Origin: Polytrichum commune
Lineage: Eukaryota; Streptophyta; Polytrichopsida; Polytrichales; Polytrichaceae
Direction: 5' to 3'
NCBI GenBank assembly: GCA_950295325.1
Contig: OX485804.1
Coordinates: 64,636,533 to 64,700,532, forward strand
DNA length: 64,000 nt
Position numbers and translations under genes: made by a program. The notes beneath the pieces were generated by a model. That model worked only from the letters and a program-made list of their open reading frames with translations. It was not told where the DNA came from and searched no databases. This document shows positions 23,410-33,775 of this stretch, one piece after another. Within the stretch, counting starts at the first letter, position 1, and each line of letters begins with the position of its first letter.

Positions 23410-24367
23410 ACACGACATCTATCTATCTATCTATCTATCTATCTTATCATGTACTATGGCATCAATGTCACAAAAAGATGTCAATCTCTTGCTAAAGGAT
23501 AAAGGCTACAAGAATGGGTTGCTTGCTCAATGGCCACTTTTGATTCACGGCGACCACTCCTCAAGTCCTAAAGTTTCTAACAAGATTCTAACTTATTGGA
23601 AAATATATATATAGAGAGAGAGAAAAATATATATAGAGAGAGAGTTTTTAATTCTTACACATTCCTTTGATAGGAGCACCCTCCCATTGTTGCTGTATCA
23701 TGATATTTTATTGCATGGGTTCAAATCAACGGACTTTGTACCTCAAAACCAACAAATAAGATGGCAACCTACGTCATGAAAATGATGACCAAATGTTGTT
23801 GCATGTGAGAAAATTCCATAAGGATTGTTGCAAGGAAGGATCAGAACTTCCATCAATAACATGAGCTTAAAGAAGAAGAAAATAATGTCCTTGCATACTT
23901 CATATGGCCTACGTGATGGTTTGTACATGCCTCAAATGAGCATAAATGTCAAATTTAATTTGGTTCATGAGAATAAGAATGCAAATTATGATGAATGCAC
24001 TTTACTAGATACCAAGAGGGAGTGGAAGTGCATTTAGATGTGAGAATGGTGGATGTGTGACCTTCTTTTCTAATACTTGATGTTATGGTGCACTTTACTT
24101 ACTACTTACTAGATATTATATGTGAGGAGTTATGTTACAACATGTAGCAAGGCGACACGTGTATGATGCTAACAATAGTGCTCACCCTGTCACGAGGACC
24201 ATTTGTTATGATTTATATTCATCGTGTTTGTGTCCAATAAAGATGCAACAATAATTGAGATATGAAATTGTGAGCGTTGCAGGGTCCCCTATTATGTTTT
24301 TAAAGGCTTGAAGGTGCATGCAGGAGCATAGGAGTGATCAATGAATAAAGCCATCATAATAGAGTTT
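23410..24367. other. Intergenic DNA with microsatellites
   Basis: A tetranucleotide CTAT run occupies about 23414-23446. TA/GA runs lie at 23606-23644. No gene is supported; the open frames at 23743-24037 on both strands overlap and have no recognisable domain. Confidence 0.5.
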
Positions 24368-24695
24368 GGGCCACTTCACACACGAGCCAAGGGTTGTGAT
24401 CATGTAAATATGAGGGCTCTTGATTCTCATCCAAAGGTTATACCGTCGACACGGTATCCCACAATTTGCGTCATGCCTACCTATTGGAGGCGGGCTTCAC
24501 ACAAATTCCAGCATATAATGTAACATTATTTATAGTTTGCCATGTAGGTATTCATGCAGACTTCTCATCTATGATAATCTCTTTGGGGCCCTTAGGCCTT
24601 CACCTTCTAGTGTGAAGTGAACTTGGACGGCCTCAACCCTTTTGACCAATGATAGATGTTAGAATGCAATGATCACAAGCCTTGTGAAGTGGCTC
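24368..24695. mobile_element. Family B MITE, shorter or rearranged copy
   Basis: It begins GGGCCACTTCACACACGAGC and ends GCCTTGTGAAGTGGCTC. Flanks are TTT and TTA, a damaged 3-bp duplication. Inside is CTAGTGTGAAGTGAACTTGG, a subterminal motif shared with the copies at 27247 and 43206. Length about 328 bp, non-coding. Confidence 0.7.
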
Positions 24696-24817
24696 TTAAC
24701 TATAAAGTATGGGGTGGAACAAAGTCCAAATCCCCTCATGGTTGTTTGTTTAAGTGGAACTGGAAAATCTTGGAGGACTTCTTTGAGTTTTGGGCGCCGA
24801 CATCTTTATGTAACTAA

Positions 24818-25080
24818 GGGCCGGTCTACACTAGAGATTGAGGGACCTTGACCCATGATATACAAATTATGTGATTGGTCAAGAAGGCGGAGACGATCCA
24901 AGTTCACTTTGTGCTAGACCTTGAGGGCCACATGGACCAAAGAGATTTAAATGGATGAAAATCCTACATGACCACCTACATGGCATCAAGTGGATAATGT
25001 TTCATGGTTTTCCGGATATTGTGATATGCACATCAAAAGACGGTGAGTCTAACATAAAAACAGGGACCATGGCAAGCAAT
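24818..25080. mobile_element. Family B relative, left end only
   Basis: Preceded by TAA, it starts GGGCCGGTCTACACTAGAG. It matches the sequence at 44677-44930 over about 250 bp (shared ATACAAATTATGTGATTGGT, GATAATGTTTCATGG and GAGGTC-like blocks). No right-hand terminal repeat was found in either copy, so the subfamily may be truncated or have a diverged end. Confidence 0.55.
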
Positions 25081-25655
25081 TAAATTGTCATTGGTTCTTA
25101 TATATATTAGATTGTCATGACGGGGTCCACAATACCTACTCTTTTGGATTGTTCATAAAATATGTTGCAGTCCCTCAACATGGTCCACTTTCACTGTAGG
25201 CTAATCTTGAGGACCTATTAATAAATGCAAAGAATAGATTTCTATTTCCCACGGTACAACTCTTGGGTGACTTTCGATAAGCTTTGGATTTTCACAATCA
25301 CCGCTCTTGATTCATGACGTAAAACAACCCTAAGAATGTTCTCATATTATTTGCCACCTTACTTGTATGTAGATGACTTATCTATACAATATGTGCTCCT
25401 CTAACTACTTGTGTACTCGAATAGGCTAAGACAAAAGAAAATATATTGGGTAGCTAGCCTTGGAATAGACCAAACGACTTTCTCAATCATATATATTTTT
25501 TGGTCCTTCGGATGCAAGTGTTGGAACTTGGAAGTGATAAATATAAAGGGATATTCCTTCACAATTGGGGTTTTGCTCCCCAACTTGTGGTGACTTTAAG
25601 GGTAACTATAATAATCTCAAAACCCCAACGACTATAAAGGACAAGCTATAAAGTA

Positions 25656-25997
25656 CACTCTAAACTCCGTAAACGTCACGCTTGTGGCAACCAAAGTGCA
25701 CATGATATTAAGGAGTTATGTAGTGTTAATATGGGTGTGTGATAAAAAGTGGATTAGTGTATTGTGTGACAATATGGAATAAGTCAACGTCAACATTGCA
25801 ATAATGACAACGTGATGCGTGCGAGTATGTGGTTTGAAGTCTTTGATGGTTTATTTTGACGTCAAAGCATATGAAATATGAGAGGGAAACATGATACCAT
25901 GCACTGAGATTTAAACTAAGAACGTCCATTCCATGGAGTTTTAGGATATAAGAGAAGGAGTGACATTAAGAAGGTTGATATTACGGGGTTTCGAGTG
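25656..25997. mobile_element. Family D MITE, TA-flanked (mariner/Stowaway-like)
   Basis: The ends are CACTCTAAACTCCGTAAA and, on the other strand, CACTCGAAACCCCGTAATAT, flanked by TA on both sides. It is 342 bp and non-coding. It is homologous along its length, in the same orientation, to 53815-54175 and 55308-55666 (shared GGCAACCAAAGTGCAC, GAGAAGGAGTGACATTAAG). Confidence 0.85.
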
Positions 25998-25999
25998 TA

Positions 26000-27246
26000 C
26001 TTACCTACTACACACACAAAAATTTGAGAATCAAGTTTCCATCTTGGAAAGCCATAAATGATAGTGCATAACTATTTCGTTGAGAGGCAATTAATACATG
26101 AGCCCACTTGGTAACTACAATGTCGATTTTCGATTAAGAATACATCGATTTCAAAATGATATGTTATTGGTGGTAATTGAGCACACTTCGATCTAGAAAA
26201 CAAGTTGATTTTGGTTTATTAGAATGTGTGAACCCAAATTTTGATTCGGCTTACCCTAGTAGGTGCCCGTGCTTATCCGCCATTTAGTGATTCAAATGAA
26301 TGAAACCCCATCTATTGAAGAAAATCTCTTAGCATGCCTACACTAAATATTAGATTTAGTGTCATGCCATGTTTTATGTCACCGTGGTAAACTTTTATAA
26401 TGACACTTCATCCCAACTTGCGGTTGGGTTCATCCAAATGCCAATTATTGAAACAACGTTTCGTATATTTTGCATCCTAACATTTTGACAATGAGGCGTT
26501 GTCATGGATGATTGGAATTTGGATGAAAATTCATTCAATAAGTGACAGTAATTGTAACATTGCCGCGACCTATAGTGATATAATCTAGACCACGAGTGAC
26601 ATAATCTATTGTCTTTAGAGATAGGCATAGAGAAATGACATCATCCAATTTGAAATGGCAAGTTTGTTACTAAGTGGGTTACTCACCTTGATCAAAAACC
26701 TATATTTTAGTGGTGTGGGATGAGGTATGCATCCCAAACTGGACATAAAATATTAATGTGCTTGAAAGAGATCGGAGGATGTGCTCAAAACATGATAACC
26801 ATAAGCTCAATAGTCAACATAAATGGAGAAATCTATATGACCAGTTAATGAGCATGAGAATCTTCACTTTTTCGATAATACACAAGACGATGAATAAGAT
26901 AATATAAATTCCAAATCACGAGGAAAGTGACTATGGGCTCAATTTAGATTTGCTAGCCGTCTCGTACCAAACCGTGTGTATCATATCCTAGAAGAAGTAG
27001 GCTAGTCGCGAAAATGTAACCATTTAAGGTGCATCTACCTCGATAACAAGTTGTGGATAGATGACAATTGATGAGGTCACCACCCGGTACTAAGGGCTAG
27101 TGCTCTAAAGTGGGAGCATTTCAAGCACCAACTACAACTCTTCGGTACTTAAATTCTTGAAGAATATCTCTAGAGCCTACATCCCAACTTGATATTTCCA
27201 TGATATTTCCAACCACGCGCTCTTAAATGTCAGTGCAGTGTCATCA
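26000..27246. other. Intergenic DNA with reverse family E copy
   Basis: About 26750-27045 carries family E in reverse relative to 17180 (TCAATAGTCAACATAAATGG, GAATCTTCACTTT, TCGTACCAAACC). Near 26340 TACACTAAATATTAGATTTAG is a lone family A end. No gene is supported. Confidence 0.5.
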
Positions 27247-27754
27247 GGGCCACTTCACACACGAGACTGAGAGCCCGTGACCATTACACTTCAAGCACTC
27301 TCATTGGTGGAAAAGGCGGAGCCGGTCCAAGTTCGCTTCCCACTACTACTACGCTTGAGGGACCAACGGAGTATGTGAATGCACGATGGATGTAAAGTCT
27401 GCATGGATTCCTACATGGCATCGAATGGATCATGGTTCATGGTCACTTGGACTATTTTCAAGAACCACTTCTTAGAGGTAGGCCTAACACAAAACTGTTG
27501 GGAGACCATGGCACTCCGAACACTCACAACTGTTGGTTTATTCTATTTTATCATGTGTGAGGACTTGCATGAATAGAAATTCATTGACATAGCATTTGGT
27601 TGAGGGCCCGGTCACATATGGCTTCACACTGCACTTGAGGGTCCGTGACCACACTACATGATTTTGGAGGTGTGTTGGGCCGGCCTTTGGACACTTTCTT
27701 TTGGGCTCTCACAATCTCATGGTCACGGCTCGTGGCTCGTGTGTCAAGTGGCCC
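27247..27754. mobile_element. Family B Tourist-like MITE, full-length copy
   Basis: It is flanked by exact TCA duplications (27244-27246, 27755-27757). It starts GGGCCACTTCACACACGAGA and ends GCTCGTGTGTCAAGTGGCCC. At 508 bp it is collinear along its whole length with the reverse-oriented copy at 43206-43703. Subterminal blocks repeat the GGGCCCGTGACC motif, giving a complex foldback. Short open frames inside are not conserved. Confidence 0.9.
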
Positions 27755-27926
27755 TCAACTAGAACACGATCGGCTGAGATCCCAGTGTTTCCAAGTCCAA
27801 TTGGTTACATGTTGACATCTTTCGGTTTTTCTTCACTAAATTGAGGTATGTTCCATAGATTCTTCTAGAACGACGGTTATTTAAAAAAATTAAATTTTAC
27901 CCAAAGTCTTGAACTTCAACCGGTTC

Positions 27927-28442
27927 TTATGTAACTACAGTGGAGGCCGGTTCTCCCCCGTTCATTGGCACAAAATTAGGAGGTTCAATAAAAGTATAAG
28001 AAGTTAGAATAAGTGTAGTTGGGATATGATATTTGTTTGTCATTTGGGCACCTCCCCGGGAAGGTGCTACATACCAATTTTGAATCAAGGGAAGAAATTT
28101 CCATTTCACACGCTACCCATTGAATGTCATCGCATGGATCGATGAGTAAAAAAACGGGTCTTTATGAATGGACGTGGGGAATCTAAAGCCTATTGTTTAA
28201 GGTAAGTGGTTATAGAATGGTAACTTTGGCTTAAAACCTTGGCTAGATGTCTTGTTATCTGGTGTGGAACCCACCAAATTTACAAAAGGTAAAGGGGGTC
28301 TAGTAAAAACACGGTCCATGTAGGTTCCCTTAGAGTAATTTGGGGTTTCCAATGCCAATTTCGGATTCATATTAGTTTTTGAAGTAAGCATACAAGCAAC
28401 ATCATTATTAGCTTTGTTTTCGTCTTAAGTAATGTAGGTGGG
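27927..28442 (-). pseudogene. Decayed open reading frame of unknown type
   Basis: A single minus-strand frame runs from about 28442 to 27927 with only two internal stops, TAA 28197-28199 and TAG near 28116-28118. The peptide is Pro-, Asn- and Thr-rich with protein-like composition (segments such as FTRPPLPFVNLVGSTP, KWKFLPLIQNWYVAPSRGG and IEPPNFVPMNGGEP). I do not recognise the family. The setting suggests a retrotransposon gag-like or captured gene fragment, but that is inference. It lies just beyond the family B MITE at 27247. Confidence 0.35.
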
Positions 28443-29625
28443 GACCCAACTCAAATAGCAAGGTGTCTAGCCATGCCTATGTTTGGGCCATCTTGTTCAT
28501 AAAAGACATGCATTTGAACTACATATATTGGTTTTTAAAATACTTGTGTACAAACGGACCATATCTAAAAAGGATCAATGATCGATTAAAGGTTGAATAC
28601 CTGAATGTGATTCATGTTTGATTTCAAATGCACAACCTAAGTGAATAAGATGCAAATAAAGGCTTAGCGTATTGATCATCAACATCACATATTATTCGAT
28701 TTTTCTCCTTCACACTTATTTATTAAAATTTACAAACTCGTAACATTAAGACTCGGTGAAGACTTGTGGAAATTGCATGTATAGGTCGTCTATTGAGCCC
28801 CCCTTAGACATGTAAAGGTTAAGGCATGTGTACTCAAACCCAACCCAATACTATGTACGACTTGCACATGTTTAGAACCCTTGAATATATGAACACGGTA
28901 CAAACCTAACATTTGTTTTATGTATAACATTACTTTTAGTCAACACATACCCTTATTGGACACTTGTATTTGAGTCGGTGGTGACTAGACGCAATATACA
29001 AATGGACACCAAGGAAATTTGTTTTTCTTTTGTTTTTGTTTTTTGTTTGTTTAATATACATTGTGAACTCTAAAATGACAGTCAACATAATGGGAGGGGG
29101 TGTATAATCAATAAAGAAATGTTAAAGAATCTTTTATCTACCCTTCGGTAGATTAATCGTGCTTTTCAGACCGTTCGGGTACGTAGTTGAAGTCCACTAC
29201 CGCTGTCACCAACCTTCGCTACTACACTAATTACCATATTTAGTGTCCACCAATTCTAATCGTCTTGCTCAATACTAATTGTAAAGCGCGGCATTGTAGT
29301 GTCACCAACACTAAATGTTAACCCACCACTATTTGTCGTTCCTTGTAAAAAAGTTTTTTTTTTTTGGGGGGGGGGGTTATACACTTACAATGTTGCAATT
29401 ACCATCACTTACCAAGTGGTTTTTCATCCAAATTTCAATCATCCATCGTGACAATATTTTCATCACAACTTTGCTGACAAGAGAAGGTTGGGGTTTGGCC
29501 AATGAATGAACTCATCCATCATCCATGGCAATATTCGTTCACACGTTCATGGGAAGTGTCATCCGAAAAGTTGCCATGCTGACATTGAATACCATATGAC
29601 ACTAAATATGATATTTAGTGTAGTA

Positions 29626-29659
<34 letters not shown>

Positions 29660-30519
29660 CACCATGTTCACCACCTTCTAGCACTATTTGTGGAGTTCCT
29701 ACCCTACTCCGAAAGACACTATGGAATACTTCAAGACTTGACTTACTACACTACCGAGACGTTACTTCCAAGATGTTACACGTCAAAAAGTGTGTATTTT
29801 TGACAAAGATTTTTTTGCAGGTTTTTGATATTTGACACGCAAAAGCTTGCACAAGAATAAATTGCACCTCAATTGACACACACAATTTAGATTTTGACAT
29901 GTAGTGTGATTTGTGAAGAAGAAAACCACATGTCAATTGACACTTCGGATTTTGAAATGGCGCATACTACTAGGCATGTGACATCGAGGTGACGTTTTAG
30001 AAGGAAATGTAGATGTCAATTGACATTCATTTTTGTTTTTGAAAATGTCACATGACACGTTGGATTTGAAACTAAACGTCGAATGAAATTTGTCAAACAT
30101 ACACACTGCTTCCAAGTATGGCGGGGTGCATTCCGCAAAAGAAGGTTATCTCAAATTACAAAGGAAATTTTTGGCATGGGTCTTTACGTGAACAAAAAGA
30201 CCGTATATTTATAGCACGAATTCCGGCTCTTCTCATGGGCAGTCAAATGTCAAGATCTTAATCCACAATGCTTACAAGAACCATCTACAAGGCTAACACT
30301 TACATGGTGGATTAGAAAGTAACCGCACATGTAACCCACATTTGAATGGAGAGGGAGCATTCCCAAGTCATTGTTTCATGTTATGAAATTTGGCTTCGAG
30401 GATGCCAACATAAGGTAATGAAACCCACTTGAGGTGAGTTAACCATGACTATGTAGGGGTTTGTCCAACTTGGGAAAGAGGGATGAACTTCTTTATGCAA
30501 CAACTATGCATGTCTTGAT
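28443..30519. other. AT-rich intergenic DNA with simple repeats
   Basis: No gene is supported. A poly-T/poly-G junction lies at 29354-29376 and a TA then CA run at about 29626-29658. ACTAAATATGATATTTAGTG at 29599-29622 is an isolated family A end, and CTACACTAATTACC near 29222 is a weaker one. Confidence 0.45.
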
Positions 30520-30666
30520 CATAACATTATTTAGATTCGTAACAATGTTATGTGGGACTTACAGTACTCCACAAAATATTCTCCACATTCAGTACGAATG
30601 TGGAGAATTTTTTGTGGAATACTGTAAGTCCCACATAACATTGTTATGGATCGAAATAACGTTATG
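30520..30666. repeat. Near-perfect long hairpin (50-bp arms, 5-base loop) within a small inverted-repeat element
   Basis: The core left arm 30541-30590 and right arm 30596-30645 are reverse complements with only two mismatches in 50, separated by AGTAC. Weaker pairing extends outward to CATAAC (30520) and GTTATG (30666). The low divergence implies a recent origin or selection to keep pairing. A transcript would form long double-stranded RNA suited to siRNA or young miRNA production. A possibly related 154-bp element with the same ends lies at 48976-49129. CATAACATTGTTAT recurs alone near 30891. Confidence 0.85.
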
Positions 30667-32719
30667 GTATTCATGGCAACCATGGTGTTCAAGTAATACT
30701 TGGTCCATGTATATTTGTCGGTAATTTACTCCAACTTGATCTCGTTATACCAACATTTGGGTCTTTGTTGCTAATTATAGGGTGATATCAACTAGAATAT
30801 TCCCAAGTTACAAGTGATTCCCAATGTTTCCACCTTCACTTTACATGGTTTTACCAACAATCTTTCCTTACTCCCCTTGACCGTGATTGACATAACATTG
30901 TTATCATGAAGGGAGTGTTATCATTCATTAGAAGTCCTTCCTAATGCGGCTAGAGGAGTCTACTTGGAAACCGGGTTCTAAATTCTCAACATGTTGCTTG
31001 TGGAGATCCAAGGGAACGATGTGGCCGCAATTCCCCACAAATTTTATATTATATTTATAGTTATATTTATATCAACCACATAGCCATATGTATGTGCAAT
31101 AGCTTAAAGTGTTAACATCACTCAATGTCGTGCGTTCATTTTGTGGACTTTGAGAATATAACCATGTGATCATGGAAGCTTAGTCTGAAATTGAGTCATC
31201 TCATAGTCGTAATCCTAGGGCTCACAAAATGGAAGCACAACATTGAGTAATACATAGCATAAATATATATATTAATACATAGGCTTCATTAGGGTTTATG
31301 CCATGGGCATTCAAATCAATTGGAGAGGAGGGGAGAGAGGGAAATGTTGTATATGAGCATACCTCTCATTCATCCAATGAAAACCGTGAAATAATATGCA
31401 ACCTATAGGTTACTTTTTTTAGTTGATTTGACACCCGAGTTAGCTTCAAATACCATGGATTACTATATTTGATGTCATTTGAGATGAATTGGTAACGAGC
31501 CTACATGGAGTCAAGTTTTTATGTTGGATAAACAAGGCGTACGCTCATATACAATAATTCCGTCTCTATGAGAGGAGGTACAAGTTGTCCTACCTCTTCT
31601 TCGAGCACATGAACGTGGATTGACTCAACGTTTTATGGTATTTAATGTCACGTGGTATTTGGATGCTATAGCTTTCTAGCGAGAATGTATGTTTTCACCA
31701 ACTAAATTGTTAATATAATGTGATTTTAATATGATAAATTAACCTTTGTTGGTACAATATAAAATAGTTATTCAAAATATTTATAGCATTGTGTGATTCC
31801 AAAATATCTATGACATTAAATATCATAAACGGTGCACTGCATTAGGTTCGTACCCATCTTTTACTAGGATTCGACCAATATAATTTTCACAAACAATAAA
31901 TAATCCAATTCCATCTTAACATTATGAAACATGAGCAATGTACTATTGTTGGTGTTTAGAATGCAAAGAGTATATCTCACTGCACTTGCACCATCCCAAA
32001 CGTGATCCCAAACAAACCACTAGTTTGTCATAACGTTGTATGTTGTATGTCTTGAACATGGCCCATTTGCTATCCATGTCACACACTCATTGCACTTCTC
32101 TAACCCATTGAGTTGTAGTAACAACAATACTCGTTACAAATCGATTAACATTGTAACATGCTCCTTTGCCATTGTGTGTGTAAATCCTTAGTTTAAAAAT
32201 TCCTTGTGAAGATTTGGTCCAAGTGCCCCCACACTCAACACTTATCTACATAGCCACCAATGTATAAACAAAGCAAAGTGGCTACCTCACCAAAAAAAAT
32301 GGAAGAGCCTCCACTTGGCGGTCATCATGGTTTTACTACTAGATCAAATGGGCAATGAGATTGCCATAGATCCCAAAAACCTAAATTTTAAACCATGGTT
32401 TATGAAGGAAAACTATGCCATGGTCATGGTTATTTACCATAGGTTGATATAACCTAATGAAACATAATAGAGCATGTATCTTAATGATTAAGTCAATTGG
32501 CGCATTAGTACAATGCACTCAATGTAGTTTATTGGTGGGCAAATCACAAGCGTACATCATCTACTTAGTACATGAACATCGAGTCGTGACCATAATAGAA
32601 CACACACAACAAACAATAAGAAACCACAACAAACATGACTCACTAGTTAACACATTTGAATCGGGTCCGTCGATTTTCAATTTGAATGTCACAATCAAGA
32701 GCAACACCTAAATTGGAAT
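30667..32719. other. Intergenic DNA with an old family A relic
   Basis: About 31630-31843 retains both inner arms of a family A MITE (GGATGCTATAGCT on the left, ATAGCATTGTGTGATTCC and GACATTAAATATCA on the right) with heavy decay. Otherwise the stretch is AT-rich with no supported gene. Confidence 0.45.
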
Positions 32720-33115
32720 GGACCCCCTTCCCCAAAAGGCCCCGGGCAAGATCACATCTTCATTCGGCTAGGCCCCGCCCTTCCCACGCCTCCTTCACTG
32801 CCCGGTCTTCTTGCCCGCACCTGCGTGGGAACTCTTCCCCGCTGAGATCCAATGTGACAATACCCGTCACTTAAGCCATTAAGCTCCTTTGACATGTGAA
32901 GGAACTCCGTCAATTAACTTGAGAATAACGAAAGTGATGTCAACTTGAATATTTGTAATTTTGACTAGGTGTTGTCACATTGGTTCCCAACGAGAAAAAG
33001 CTCCCACGCAGATGCGGGCATAAAGACTGGACAGTGAAGGAGGCGTAAGAGGGGCGGGGCCCAGCCGAATGAAGATGTGAACTAGCCCGGGCCCACCAAA
33101 AGGGAGAAATAATTT
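32720..33115. mobile_element. GC-rich foldback element
   Basis: Arms at about 32720-32870 and 32968-33115 are inverted copies (CACATCTTCATTCGGCT, GGCCCCGCCC, CGCCTCCTTCACTG and CCGCACCTGCGTGGGA on one side, their mirrors on the other). A roughly 100-bp AT-rich spacer lies between them. Both arms give similar translated peptides on opposite strands, which follows from the inverted repeat and does not indicate a gene. The GC content stands out from the surroundings. Target duplication not identified. Confidence 0.75.
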
Positions 33116-33331
33116 GATGATCATGCCCAATTGCGTCGGTCACCGGTTCACTCCAATTGTGCAAACGTGTCTCACAATCATTTCTTGGTCGGTCTCACAA
33201 ACCCCGAGTGGAGTGGAGTGGCTACCTGATATTTGAAAGGAGGTGACGGTAGTAAGGTCAAAGTTAGGATGGTGGGGAAAAGCCAACACCACAAGTGACA
33301 ATGAAGGTGCCTATATGTAGTAGATAGGGTA

Positions 33332-33567
33332 CACTAAATATTGTATTTGGTGTCACTTACAATTTGGAATTACAATGCTATAACTATTTTCTCTCTCTCT
33401 CTCTCTATATATATATACATATTTGCCAACAAAGGTCAAATTGATTGTTTGGACATTATAGAACATTAATATCTTTACTTGGTAAAAATTACACACTAGG
33501 TGATAGTAAGAAGATATAGCATTGTGTAGCTCCAAATAGTAAGCGACACTAAATACAATATTTTGTG
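33332..33567. mobile_element. Family A MITE, TA-flanked
   Basis: Flanked by TA on both sides. Ends are CACTAAATATTGTATTTGG and, from the other strand, CACAAAATATTGTATTTAG. Each end is itself a small palindrome, followed by GTCACTTAC-ATTTGGA-TTA-CAATGCTATA. It contains a CT run (33391-33406) followed by TA. It is 236 bp and non-coding. Confidence 0.85.
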
Positions 33568-33712
33568 TAGTGAGCTTACCTATATGGTTGACCGTGTGCG
33601 TGACTTTGCTTGGGCTTTGGCTTCTCGTGCACGGTGGATTTTATTCATGCCATGTTGATAGGTAGGAGATGACTTCTTTACATGAGGACACATGTTTCAT
33701 ATATGTCCACTA

Positions 33713-33775
33713 CACCATTTATAGTATTTGGTGTCACTTACTATTTGGAGTTACGCAATGTCAGAGCTTTTTGCT
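33713..33775. mobile_element. Solo end of a family A MITE
   Basis: TACACCATTTATAGTATTTG is followed by GTGTCACTTACTATTTGGAG and ACGCAATGTCAGAGC, matching the left end of family A. No right arm follows, so this is a truncated copy. Confidence 0.7.

Noticed and set aside
32686-33164. Paired open frames with a common HLHSA-RPRPS-ASF peptide
   Set aside because: They are the two arms of one foldback read on opposite strands, not a gene family.
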